Shown: positions 49,030-58,400 of the stretch, piece after piece
How the letters are laid out: every line of letters starts with the position of its first letter
Numbering within the stretch: the first letter of the stretch is position 1
Assembly: GCA_023459055.1 (NCBI GenBank)
Contig: JAEWVR010000015.1
Coordinates: forward strand, 62,001 to 126,000
Source of the DNA: Fibrobacterota bacterium
GTDB taxonomy: Bacteria > Fibrobacterota > Chitinivibrionia > Chitinivibrionales > Chitinispirillaceae
DNA: 64,000 bases
Direction: 5' to 3'
The notes under the pieces: generated by a model
What the model saw: only the letters and a program-made list of their open reading frames with translations
Database searches by the model: none
What the model was told of the DNA's origin: nothing
Position numbers and translations under genes: made by a program

Positions 49030-49671
49030 TTATTCCAATGGAAGGGGCAGATCCGCAGCATTCTCCGGAATCACAGAGCGTGCTTTCTGACCGAGATAGC
49101 CGCCGTGATGGCGCAGGCCATATTGCTCTTTTGTAAATTTTTTCCGTTCCATTAAAATGAGTGCTAGGGTATCACCGATAGCAAGTTGCACTGTCGTTGA
49201 TGCCGTGGGAGTGAGTTCAAGATAGCAGGGCTCCTTTATTTCTCCCATATTTATTACAACATTTGATAATGATCGTATCGTAGCATCAGGATGTGACGTA
49301 ATGCTGATTATTTTATCAATACCCAGGTGACTTGCCAGCTGAAGCATTTCAATTACTTCACGCGTCTTGCCGCTTGTCGAAAATGCAAGAATGACATCAC
49401 CCCTGGATAAGATACCTAAATCACCATGTGCTGCCTCACCGGGATGAAGAAATGTTGATGGTGAACCTGTGGAACATAGTGTACCTGCAACCTTGCGGGC
49501 GATATTTCCGGCTTTACCCATCCCCGTGGTAATAATCTTTCCCGTACAGTGCTCAAGAAGCTTTATTGCTTCTTCAAAACTGCTGTCAAGCGGTATGTTC
49601 TTAATTGCCTGTGCTTCCGCTAACAGTATTTCTTTTGCTCTTGTTAACATTTTTTCCAAAAATAAACTCAA
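49030..49671 (-). CDS. SIS-domain sugar-phosphate isomerase (KdsD/GutQ-like, no CBS domains)
   Basis: A 213-residue protein with a SIS fold: ITTGMGKAGNIARK, then STGSPSTFLHPGEAAHGDLG and FSTSGKT. These strongly resemble D-arabinose 5-phosphate isomerase, which makes the precursor of Kdo for lipopolysaccharide. KdsD and GutQ usually carry two C-terminal CBS domains (about 325 residues), and these are absent here, as in some shorter relatives. The start is TTG 49671, just after AGGAGA; ATG 49650 is the alternative. It is the first gene of the nadB run and is divergent from the Ton cluster. LPS function is inferred from the family. Confidence 0.85.
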   Translation of the reverse strand: MSLFLEKMLTRAKEILLAEAQAIKNIPLDSSFEEAIKLLEHCTGKIITTGMGKAGNIARKVAGTLCSTGSPSTFLHPGEAAHGDLGILSRGDVILAFSTSGKTREVIEMLQLASHLGIDKIISITSHPDATIRSLSNVVINMGEIKEPCYLELTPTASTTVQLAIGDTLALILMERKKFTKEQYGLRHHGGYLGQKARSVIPENAADLPLPLE

Positions 49672-49866
49672 CTTTCTCCTGCACCTGGATTTTTATAGCA
49701 TGTGAATTATGACCAGTATATAGATGAAGAGCGACAATCTGGTTATAAAACACCCGGATCCGTCGCAATACAACGGCAGTTCATGCTGCATGCCGTTTTT
49801 AAGTCTCCAATCCATCTAAATATAAAATGTGTTCAACAAAATTATTAGTTTTTTACATTTATACTA

Positions 49867-49896
49867 TTGCTAAGCTATGTTTCGGGATAGTATACT
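49867..49896 (+). promoter_or_regulatory. Candidate promoter of the Ton cluster
   Basis: TTGCTA (49867-49872) and TATACT (49891-49896) are spaced 18 bases apart and lie 39 bases upstream of the first ATG. They fit a sigma-70-type promoter, but no independent support exists. Confidence 0.4.
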
Positions 49897-49934
49897 CTTA
49901 GAAACTAACACCATATGAACTATCAGGAACTTAG

Positions 49935-50240
49935 ATGAAACTTTCGTTAATTCTAAAAATGTACCTCTTTCTGATTATTCTTGCTGGTTCCTCAGTGGCT
50001 GCACCTGAAAATGTCAAGAAGATGGTTTTTGAGGAGCAGCGCATTGAGGGTAAAATCCGCAGGCCACAGCTTGTTCTCATTAAAGCAGAGCAACGTCCTG
50101 AGTTCAAACCAATGGTTATGCAGAGCTACGGGAAAAATGACAATCTTCTTAATTCAGTAAACGATCAGATTATCGAAAACTCCCCATATAAAATGCCATT
50201 TCAGTTTGATGGAACCCGTGTCAAGGGGTACGAACCTTGA
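49935..50240 (+). CDS. Small exported protein of a Ton/gliding-type cluster
   Basis: A 101-residue protein with a signal peptide (about residues 1-23) and a mature part containing RIEGKIRRPQLVLIKAEQRP followed by FKPMVMQSYG. I recall similar short proteins at the head of ExbB/ExbD/TonB-like clusters in Fibrobacterota and myxobacteria, where they are not characterised. The gene precedes exbB by 141 bases, which contain no other ORF. ATG is 6-7 bases after AGGAA. Function: presumably a periplasmic or outer-membrane accessory of the energy system, by context only. Confidence 0.7.
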   Translation: MKLSLILKMYLFLIILAGSSVAAPENVKKMVFEEQRIEGKIRRPQLVLIKAEQRPEFKPMVMQSYGKNDNLLNSVNDQIIENSPYKMPFQFDGTRVKGYEP

Positions 50241-50381
50241 TCCGGAACGATTCCTGACAATCTTTATGAGGTGCGGAGTGAGAGAGAGAGATAACAAATC
50301 ACGTAGCTTAGTAGTTATGTAAACAATGTATTTTATCGTTAGAAAGTAAATCGTTTTTATAGAGATAATGGGAGGAATCCG

Positions 50382-51149
50382 ATGGAATTTGTAACCAAAT
50401 TGATTCATGCGTTTAGTCTTAAGGCTGATGCGTTTTTATTTATGTGGGCAATTATGACTACCGGTGTGTTTGCACTGGCGATAGTAATTGAACGTTTCAT
50501 TTATCTGACAGTCAGGCAGGGAACAAGCACAGAGCTGTTTGTAAAAAATATCCTGAGCTTTATAGAAAAGGAAGATATTCCATCAGCAATTGTACTTTGT
50601 AAAAAAGCAAAAAATATGGCAATTGCAGGTGTATTAAAAGCTGGTCTGGAAGATGCCGGGGCTGGTGCAGAAAGAATTAAAAATACCATCGATGAAGCAA
50701 TGCTTAAAATGATTCCGCGTCTTGAGCAGCGAACCGGGTATCTTGCAGTGATAGGAAATGTATCAACACTGCTTGGACTTCTTGGTACTGTGTATGGTCT
50801 TATCATGTCGTTTGCTGCTGTTGGTAAACCGGGTATTGATGCCGCACAGAAATCAGAACTGCTTGCGAGTGGTATTGCAACTGCTATGAATTCAACATTT
50901 CTTGGTCTTTCTGTTGCTATCACAGCTATTATGGTATACTCTTTTCTCAGGGCTAAAACACAAAAAATTGTTGATGAGCTTGATGAGTATTCATTGCGCG
51001 TCATGAACACGCTGGTTGAAAGATCGTTTAAAACTCATAAGTATCACATTTCAGCGGCTCAGCTCAAAGAGGGCGTTGGACTTCATATTACTCATAATAA
51101 TATCAAGATATTTACTGATAATAAGATGATAAAGGAAATTAACATCTGA
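50382..51149 (+). CDS. ExbB/TolQ/MotA-type proton channel subunit
   Basis: A 255-residue membrane protein of the MotA/TolQ/ExbB family. It has an N-terminal helix (about residues 17-42), a cytoplasmic region with KKAKNMAIAGVLKAGLEDA, and two further helices including LGLLGTVYGLIMSFAAVG (about 132-149) and STFLGLSVAITAIMVYSF. The motifs that form the pentameric channel are intact. It would use the proton gradient to move a partner that reaches the outer membrane. ATG follows GGGAGGA by 6 bases. It is the first of four tightly spaced genes; the next starts one base after its stop. Confidence 0.9.
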   Translation: MEFVTKLIHAFSLKADAFLFMWAIMTTGVFALAIVIERFIYLTVRQGTSTELFVKNILSFIEKEDIPSAIVLCKKAKNMAIAGVLKAGLEDAGAGAERIKNTIDEAMLKMIPRLEQRTGYLAVIGNVSTLLGLLGTVYGLIMSFAAVGKPGIDAAQKSELLASGIATAMNSTFLGLSVAITAIMVYSFLRAKTQKIVDELDEYSLRVMNTLVERSFKTHKYHISAAQLKEGVGLHITHNNIKIFTDNKMIKEINI

Positions 51150-51150
51150 T

Positions 51151-52449
51151 ATGGAAATACTCAATGAAGTAGGCAGATGTTTCCTGCCATCTCATGAGGC
51201 TTTTGCTTTCATGTGGCTTCTTGCAGGTATGGCTGTTGTTGCTGCTGCAATTTCTATTGAACGATATATTGCAATCAGCAGACACACAGACTATGATGCA
51301 GCGGGCTTATATGCAAAGCTCAAAAATCTGATTGAGAATAAAACCTATGATGAGGCGTTTCAGCTGTGTTCAGCTGCCGGCAAACGTGCTCTGCCCCGAA
51401 TCCTTGGTGCAGGAATCCGGAAGGCATCAACTATTCCGGAACTTGTCATCGACGCCATGGCCGAGGAATCTCTCCATATGTCATCACAGATTGAGAAACG
51501 ACTCAATTATCTTGTTATGATCAGTAATGCTGCAACGCTCCTTGGGCTTCTTGGTACGGTTTTCGGACTTATCATGTCATTTGCTGCTGTTGGACGTCCT
51601 GATATTGCGGCATCAGAAAAAACAGCACTACTCGCGGCAGGTATTTCAGCGGCGATGAACTCCACACTTGTTGGTCTTAGTTTATCTATTACCTGTGTGG
51701 GTATTTACGCATGGCTGCGTTCGAAAGTTGAAAGCTCATTAAGTGAAATTGACAGATATGCTGTTGCTGTTGTAAAACTGCTCAACCCTCCGTCTTCAGT
51801 GCATACCAGAATGAGTGTGATTAAAAGTCGTCATCAGGATGAGGAAGTTGCAGATGCAGATGTTACACCGATGCTTAACCTTATGGTTATGCTGATTCCG
51901 CTGCTTTTGACATCATCGGAATTTGTACGGATAGGTGCTATAGAACTTAAACTTCCTGAATCATCCCAGGGTGGCGGCGGTGGTGGGGGTGGCGGTAGTA
52001 GTGAGCTTCAAAATCAGAAGCTTGATGTTGGAATTGTCATAACATCCAAAGGTTTTAATCTGTTCAGTTATTTCAAGGCCGATACGGTGAAAAGTGCTCC
52101 GGATCAGCCGGATATTCCCCTTGTCAATGGCGAATATGATTATATCACCCTTAATGCAAAGCTTGCGGAAATTAAACGTAAAGCGCTGTATGAATTAATG
52201 AAAGCGAACTTTGGTGATGCCGTACCTCAGAGTGCGGATCTGTATCAGTTGTATATTGCCTATACAAAGAAGGATTTAACTGGAAATGCAATCTTTCCTG
52301 ATCATGAGAGTATAAAAATTGTGGCAGAGGAGAAGATTAAATACAAAACAGTTATTGATGTAATGGATGCAGCCCGTGGAACAAAGACGCCTCATGGTAA
52401 TGCGACGATGTTTCCGAATGTGTCGATCGCGGGAGGTATAGTACAATGA
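51151..52449 (+). CDS. ExbB-ExbD fusion protein
   Basis: A 432-residue protein combining two units that are normally separate. Residues 1-210 are an ExbB/TolQ channel subunit (helices near 17-38, 120-146 and 168-190, with LGLLGTVFGLIMSFAAVG). Residues about 230-432 are an ExbD/TolR-like unit: one helix (DVTPMLNLMVMLIPLLL), then a run of nine Gly, then a periplasmic domain. At the position where ExbD has its proton-carrying Asp (Asp25 in E. coli), this protein has Asn243. The ATG lies one base after the previous stop. It may act as a fixed-ratio structural subunit, with the canonical Asp supplied by the next gene; that is inference. Confidence 0.85.
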   Translation: MEILNEVGRCFLPSHEAFAFMWLLAGMAVVAAAISIERYIAISRHTDYDAAGLYAKLKNLIENKTYDEAFQLCSAAGKRALPRILGAGIRKASTIPELVIDAMAEESLHMSSQIEKRLNYLVMISNAATLLGLLGTVFGLIMSFAAVGRPDIAASEKTALLAAGISAAMNSTLVGLSLSITCVGIYAWLRSKVESSLSEIDRYAVAVVKLLNPPSSVHTRMSVIKSRHQDEEVADADVTPMLNLMVMLIPLLLTSSEFVRIGAIELKLPESSQGGGGGGGGGSSELQNQKLDVGIVITSKGFNLFSYFKADTVKSAPDQPDIPLVNGEYDYITLNAKLAEIKRKALYELMKANFGDAVPQSADLYQLYIAYTKKDLTGNAIFPDHESIKIVAEEKIKYKTVIDVMDAARGTKTPHGNATMFPNVSIAGGIVQ

Positions 52450-52949
52450 GCGGTCGTCACCTGGGAAGAGGCAGAAGAAGAAATCGCGGTGATGGTGTTG
52501 TAAAACTGAATATCACCTCCATGATCGATATGTTCACCCTGATGGTGGTATTCCTGATAAAAAATTACTCATCACAGGGGCAGCTTGTAACCCCGGCAAC
52601 AGGGCTTGTATTACCGACATCAACAATTGAAACAATTGCAAAAGAAGCGCTTAGTATTATGGTGTCAAGTAATACCATCATGGTCGAAAATGAGATTGTT
52701 ATTGGTCCTGATGCTTATAAAAAGGTTATGGATCAGAAGGAATTTTTAATAGAGCCCCTTTTCAAAGTGCTTGATCAGCATAATAAAGAGGCAAGAAAAT
52801 CAGCAGAGATGTTTAAAACTGAGTTCTCGGGAAAGATCTCAATTCAGGGTGATGTCGAAATTCCATATAATATTTTGACCCGCGTGATGTATACCTGTGG
52901 TCAGGCCGGATATCCCACTATGAATCTGGTAGTGTACAGGAAGGAATAA
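52446..52949 (+). CDS. ExbD/TolR-like protein
   Basis: A 167-residue single-helix protein. A basic N-terminus (HLGRGRRRNRGDG) precedes LNITSMIDMFTLMVVFLI, which has the conserved Asp at residue 28 in the position of the ExbD proton-carrying Asp. A periplasmic domain follows. Its ATG overlaps the stop of the fusion gene (ATGA, 4 bases). Together with the ExbB units it would form the energy-harvesting complex. Length is typical of ExbD (about 140-170). Confidence 0.88.
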   Translation: MSGRHLGRGRRRNRGDGVVKLNITSMIDMFTLMVVFLIKNYSSQGQLVTPATGLVLPTSTIETIAKEALSIMVSSNTIMVENEIVIGPDAYKKVMDQKEFLIEPLFKVLDQHNKEARKSAEMFKTEFSGKISIQGDVEIPYNILTRVMYTCGQAGYPTMNLVVYRKE

Positions 52950-54038
52950 ATGGCGAACAGTAACCACTCGGGAATATTCTACATGAAGCAGGATGGAAAA
53001 AGAATTCCTGCATTTCCAAAAGAGTATAAGCGCGGGCCTTTCAGCAGGTTCGAACGCAAATTTTTCGTAATTTTTGGAGTTCTTGTATTTCTTTTTTACA
53101 CAACGATTGGTCTGTTGTCTACATTTGTGAAAGTAGATACAACCCAGGATGAGAAACAGATACTCAAAATTCAGGAACGTTATGCTCAACTGGTCATGAA
53201 TCAGCCAAAGCCAAAAGAAGAGGTTAAAAAAGAGGAGAAGAGTACAACTGGTCCAGCTATTGAAACTAAGGATGAAGTGAAGGATGAGGAGCAGAAGGAA
53301 GAGGTAAAAGTCGACCGGGAGAAGGAATCTTTTGCTGAAAAAGAACAGAGGAAAGAGGCTGCAAGCGAAACTCGTCGTCAGGTGCGTGAACAGGTTTCAA
53401 AGCAGATTCAATCATCAGGCATTTTTGCTGCGATTACAGCAACCGGTGGAAGTGGCGGAGGTGGGGGAAGTGCAGTGGCATCTGCAGCAGACCTTCTTGG
53501 TACAGCGACTGATGACGGGCTGGGGGATCTTTCAAACCTGAATGTTACAAAGGGATCATTTGCAACCCGAAAGGCTGATGCCGCTGCTGCAGGGGGTACA
53601 GAACGGAAAGGTTCACGTACAACAGATGTCGGCATAGAGAAACAAAGCGTTGGTAAAGCAGAAGTTGCACAGGTGGCAAGTGCTGCAAACGTAAATATTA
53701 CTTCGGCACCTCCTGAAATTACTGGAGAATCATCAACGCATGCAGACAGAAGTCAGGCTGCGATTGGGCGGGTTGTACAGCGTGAGGCCCAGCGTCTGAA
53801 ACGGGTTTTTGAAGACTGGTTGAAACGTGATCCGGCATTGAGTGGACGCCTTACCGTTAAGTTTACCATATTGCCATCAGGTGCTGTTTCAAATGTATCC
53901 GTTGTCAAGACGACTATGAACAATCCTGAATTTGACGAAACAATTCTACGGTATATCAAACGTTGGCAGTTCCCGGAAGTTTCCGGTGGTACACCAGTCG
54001 AGGTTGTGTATCCATTCGTATTCGAAGGCCAATCGTAG
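52950..54038 (+). CDS. TonB-like energy-transducing protein
   Basis: A 362-residue protein with one membrane helix (about residues 38-57), a charged Lys/Glu-rich stretch (about 70-145), a Gly-rich spacer (about 168-178) and a C-terminal TonB/AgmX-type domain (about 285-362: GRLTVKFTILPSGAV, then RYIKRWQFPE and a terminal beta strand). The charged middle replaces the Pro-rich rod of classical TonB. It starts immediately after the exbD stop. Such proteins span the periplasm to energise outer-membrane transporters or, in myxobacteria, surface motility. The stop codon lies inside a dispersed repeat. Confidence 0.85.
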   Translation: MANSNHSGIFYMKQDGKRIPAFPKEYKRGPFSRFERKFFVIFGVLVFLFYTTIGLLSTFVKVDTTQDEKQILKIQERYAQLVMNQPKPKEEVKKEEKSTTGPAIETKDEVKDEEQKEEVKVDREKESFAEKEQRKEAASETRRQVREQVSKQIQSSGIFAAITATGGSGGGGGSAVASAADLLGTATDDGLGDLSNLNVTKGSFATRKADAAAAGGTERKGSRTTDVGIEKQSVGKAEVAQVASAANVNITSAPPEITGESSTHADRSQAAIGRVVQREAQRLKRVFEDWLKRDPALSGRLTVKFTILPSGAVSNVSVVKTTMNNPEFDETILRYIKRWQFPEVSGGTPVEVVYPFVFEGQS

Positions 54039-54157
54039 GGGCGAATCATTATTCACCCGCACGTATTAAAAAACGCAATTGAAAACGCCGATTGAAAACG
54101 ATAGAATACAATTGGAAAAACGATTGGAAAATAATCGCCCGAAGGGAACGAATATAA
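54033..54157. repeat. Composite repeat element with hairpin ends (element D)
   Basis: It begins TCGTAGGGGCGAATCATT. An imperfect hairpin GGGCGAAT / ATTCACCC (54039-54058) is followed by four degenerate copies of YRATTGRAAAACG (about 54077, 54089, 54109 and 54121) and a second small hairpin around TCGCCCGAAGGGAACGA. The ends, GGGCGAATCATTATT and AATAATCGCCC, are roughly inverted. It overlaps the stop of the TonB-like gene and has the GTAGGG start of elements A-C. It looks like a non-coding mobile repeat. Confidence 0.6.
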
Positions 54158-54219
54158 ACAATAAATTTGCCTTCAGAGGTGGCACAAATTGATCACCGGT
54201 ATCTTTTCACGGAGGAAAC

Positions 54220-54540
54220 ATGAAAGAGCGTGATGGTGAGAGAATAGAGAATCTCAGTAGTGGTGAGCCGGGTACTGTAATCGATATGAGTACATCAGGA
54301 CTGGCGCTGCTTCTGTCTGCACCCCGTAAAAAAGATAGTGAACTGAATTTATATATCAACGAAAAATGTGTTCGGGTCAGAGTCATTTATTCAAATGAGT
54401 ATGGACAAAAATACAGGGTTGGATTACAGTTTTTAAGGGGAGAGCCGGATGTTCAGGCTATGCTTCCGGATATTGTTGATAAATTCTCAAAGGGAATTCC
54501 TTTAACTTGTGCGCTTGATGACAGTAAATCCAAATTGTAA
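54220..54540 (+). CDS. PilZ-domain protein
   Basis: A 106-residue protein made of one PilZ-like domain. TVIDMSTSGLALLL is the D-x-S-x-x-G strand and VRVIYSNEYGQKYRVGLQFL the later strand. The Arg-rich N-terminal segment (KERDGERIEN) may hold the RxxxR part of the cyclic di-GMP site, but the spacing is not canonical, so ligand binding is uncertain. The ribosome site CACGGAGGAA precedes ATG. It lies upstream of a FliL-like gene and may be part of the same unit. Confidence 0.75.
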   Translation: MKERDGERIENLSSGEPGTVIDMSTSGLALLLSAPRKKDSELNLYINEKCVRVRVIYSNEYGQKYRVGLQFLRGEPDVQAMLPDIVDKFSKGIPLTCALDDSKSKL

Positions 54541-54623
54541 TTTACACATTGTAGATCATCGGTATACATGCTTTAAAGTGTAGCGGACAGGTGTTTCTTA
54601 ATGATATATGTTAAGGTTACTGC

Positions 54624-55451
54624 ATGAATCAGACATCATGGGAAAACGTACAAAAATCCCGCACGCATCACACGAAAGTTATTACTATCAGTGTAATAGC
54701 AGTTGCAGCAGTTGCGGCTATTATCATTTTAAATAACAATGATCTGATTTCCGGGAAGTCAGAAAATGCAAATACGCCTGATAGTACATTGTTTTCTTTC
54801 GATGAGTCTGAATTAACAGTCACGATGGAAGGGACTGAGTCAGACGATACTGGATCAGATGGTCAATCTACTGAAAATCAAAAAGATACATCTGCTAAAA
54901 TTCAAAAGAATCAGCCTCAAAAAAAAATAACTTCACATTCACAAGTAGATGATAATCTGATTGAATCGAATGACAATCATAAAGAACAGGCAAATAATAA
55001 AGCGTCAATGCTTTCACCGGTTGATTCGAAATTGGTTTCAGGAGAACAAACACCTGATGAACGCATTCCAAAGCAGTTTGATGCTCTCAATACTGCATCT
55101 GTTGCTTCCAGTGATAAAAAATCCCCAGACCAGACAAAAAATCCTCTAAAAGAACAAGTTTTTTTACTCACAAATGTACAAAGTCGTGTAATAGATCGAA
55201 AAGATCTTATTATTTCACTGGCGCTTGAGCTATTTTACACTGATTCAATTGCCGGGAGTGATCTGCGTATCAACCGTGATGCGCTCAGGGTGGTTGCGCT
55301 TAAAGTTCTGCAGGATAAACCGTTAGCATCGCTGAAGAAGGAACAGCTTGCAGAAGATTTTAAAACTGAAATGAATGGTATCTTTGAACGAAAGACTCTG
55401 ATAAAAGTGCGAATCAGGGAATTTCACATAAAAAAGGTTTCTGAACAATGA
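54624..55451 (+). CDS. Single-pass membrane protein with FliL-like C-terminal domain
   Basis: A 275-residue protein with a membrane helix (about residues 19-36), a disordered acidic/Ser-rich linker (about 45-180) and a C-terminal domain (about 185-275) in which SLALELFYTD and RDALRVVALKVLQDKPL, then FKTEMNGIF and VRIREFHIKKV, resemble FliL, the flagellar stator-associated protein with a stomatin-like fold. No flagellar genes are nearby. The match is by pattern only. The 3' end overlaps secA (ATGA, 4 bases), so the two are co-translated. Confidence 0.6.
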   Translation: MNQTSWENVQKSRTHHTKVITISVIAVAAVAAIIILNNNDLISGKSENANTPDSTLFSFDESELTVTMEGTESDDTGSDGQSTENQKDTSAKIQKNQPQKKITSHSQVDDNLIESNDNHKEQANNKASMLSPVDSKLVSGEQTPDERIPKQFDALNTASVASSDKKSPDQTKNPLKEQVFLLTNVQSRVIDRKDLIISLALELFYTDSIAGSDLRINRDALRVVALKVLQDKPLASLKKEQLAEDFKTEMNGIFERKTLIKVRIREFHIKKVSEQ

Positions 55452-58400
55452 CACTACTAAAGATTCTTGGTTTTCTTTTTGGATCAAAACAGGACAGGGA
55501 TGTTAAAAAACTTCGTCCAATACTTGCGAGAGTCAATGGTCTCAAAGAGACAATTAGCAAACTATCTGATGACGAGTTGAAAGCAAAAACCGGTGAATTC
55601 AGAGAACGCCTTGCTGCTGGCGAGACGCTTGATGACCTCCTGCCGGAGGCGTTTGCAGTTGTTCGGGAAGCTACGCACAGAGTACTTGGTGAGAGAAAAA
55701 TGGTTACCGACCCGGTATTTGGTGAGATACCGTTTATGGCGCACTTTGATGTTCAGGTGATGGGTGCGATTACACTGCATCAGGGAAAAATCTCCGAGAT
55801 GAAAACCGGTGAGGGTAAGACGCAGGTTGCTGCGATGGCTGCCTACCTTAATGCACTTAGCGGTAAGGGAGTACATGTCATTACGGTCAACGATTATCTA
55901 GCAAAACGCGATAGTGAGTGGATGGGGAGAATCTTCAGATTCCTCGGACTTACGGTCGGGTGTCTTGACACAACGGAACCCCACGGTCCGGAACGTGCTG
56001 AAGCGTATCGCTGTGATATTACCTATGGAACTAATAACGAGTATGGGTTCGACTACCTTCGTGACAACATGGCGACATCTCCGGAGCAATGTGTTCAGCG
56101 TGAACTGAATTTCGCTATTATTGACGAAGTGGATAATATTCTTGTTGATGAGGCGAGAACGCCGCTTATTATTTCCGGTCAGGTTGCACGTTCCAATAAG
56201 GAATATGAGGAATTGAAACCACAGGTTTCAAAAGTCGTAAATGCACAAATGACCCTTGTTCAGGATATTATTGCTGAGGCGGAAGAGCTGCTAAAGCAGG
56301 AGGGCAAGGACTACGAGGCTGGAAAGCGTCTCCTGATTGCAAAACGCGGATCTCCGAAAAATAAAAAGCTTATTAAAATGCTTAAAGAGCAGGGGATTGC
56401 GAAACTTGTCAAAACAGTAGAAACTGATTATCATCGTGACAAAAAAACTCACGAACTTGACGAAGAATTGTACTACACTATTGATGAATCCGGTCACAGT
56501 GCAGAGCTTACTGACAAAGGTCGTAATCTTGTCGGTGGTTCAAATCAGGACTTCTTTGTTGTTCCGGATCTTGCTGAAGAAATCGGAAGAATTGACAAGG
56601 ACGAATCACTCTCCATTGAAGATAAAGCATTGCGTAAAGAGCAGGTTCATCGGGAATATGCAGAGCGTTCCGAACGCATTCATTCTGTCAGTCAGCTTTT
56701 AAGGGCGTATTCGCTGTTTGAAATTGATGTTGACTATGTGGTACAGGATGGTCAGATTCTTATCGTCGATGAATTCACCGGTCGTATTCTTCACGGACGC
56801 CGTTACAGCGAAGGGCTGCATCAGGCTCTTGAGGCGAAGGAAGGTGTAAAGATCGCTGGTGAAAGCCAGACGCTTGCAACAATTACGTTCCAGAATTTTT
56901 TCAAGATGTACGCAAAAGTTGCAGGTATGACCGGTACTGCAGTTACTGAAGCTGCTGAATTCCATGAAATCTATAAGCTTGATGTGGTAACAATTCCTAC
57001 TAACCGGGGTCTCAAGCGTAATGACTTTAATGATGAAATTTACAAGACGCATAGAGAAAAATATAATGCGGTTGTAAAGGATATCAAGGCGATGAAGGAA
57101 ATCGGACGACCGGTGCTTGTCGGAACGACATCAATTGAAAAATCTGAATTGTTAAGTAAGCTGTTGCAGCGTGCGGGCGTTGAACACGAAGTTCTGAACG
57201 CGAAGCAGCATGCAAAGGAAGCGACAATTGTTGCCCAGGCCGGTAAACTCGGTGCCGTTACGATTGCGACCAATATGGCCGGACGCGGAACAGATATCGT
57301 GCTTGGCGGTAACTTCGAGATTATGGCCAATAATGAGCTTATCAAACAGGGTATCGATCCTGAAACGATGACTCTGGAGGAAAAACGCGTTAAATTTGCA
57401 AAGTTCTATGAGCAGACAAAAGAGGAACATGTAAAAGTAAAGGAACTTGGTGGTCTGCATATTCTGGGAACAGAACGACATGAGTCACGCCGCATTGACA
57501 ATCAGCTCAGAGGTCGTGCCGGACGTCAGGGTGACCCGGGATCATCAAAGTTTTATCTCTCGCTTGATGATGACCTGATGAGAATTTTCGGATCTGAGCG
57601 TATTGCAAATATTATGGACAGACTGGGTGCAGAGGATGGCGAGGTTATTTCACATCCCTTTGTCAGTGGCGCTATCGGGAACGCTCAGAAGCGTGTTGAG
57701 GGAAGAAACTTTGAAATACGTAAACATCTCAAGGATTACGATGATGTTATGAATCTTCAGCGTAAAGAGATCTATGGTTTACGTCAGAGAATTCTCAGGG
57801 GCGAGGATCTGAAAGAGGAAATTCTTGACCAGGCGGCATCAACGCTTGATGATATGATAGTGCTGCATACCAGCAACGGCAAGTATGCTGAAAACTGGGC
57901 ACTTCAGGAATTGTATGGCGATATTCAGACAATGTTCGGAGTCTCATATAAAATCAGTGATGATGAATTGGCAACAAAGACGCAGCAACAGCTTTTTGAT
58001 GATGTGTGGAAACTTGTCAAAGAAAAGTATAACGACAAAGAACGTAGATTTACATCACAACTGATGCGTCAGTTTGAACGTCACGTATTTTTGATGGTTA
58101 TTGACAACCTTTGGAAAGATCACCTTTACGAGATGGATCATCTGAAGAGTGGTGTGCAGTATCGTTCGTTCGGTCAGAAAAACCCGCTTTATGAGTATCA
58201 GCGTGAAGGGTTGCTCATGTTTGAAGAGTTGCGTACGATGATCTCAAAAGAAGTTACAAGCTATATCTTCAGACTTGAGCGTGTTGAACAGCGCTCTGCT
58301 CCGGCACCGCAACCATCACAGACGCTTCATGGTAATTTTAGTGTTTTTACGCAGGCTGGCGGACAATCCTCTCAGCAATCTGCAGCTCCGGCTCAGCAGG

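Noticed and set aside
53408..53635. Minus-strand Pro/Ala-rich ORF opposite the TonB-like gene
   Set aside because: It is the complement of a Gly/Ala-rich coding stretch; the low complexity explains the open frame.
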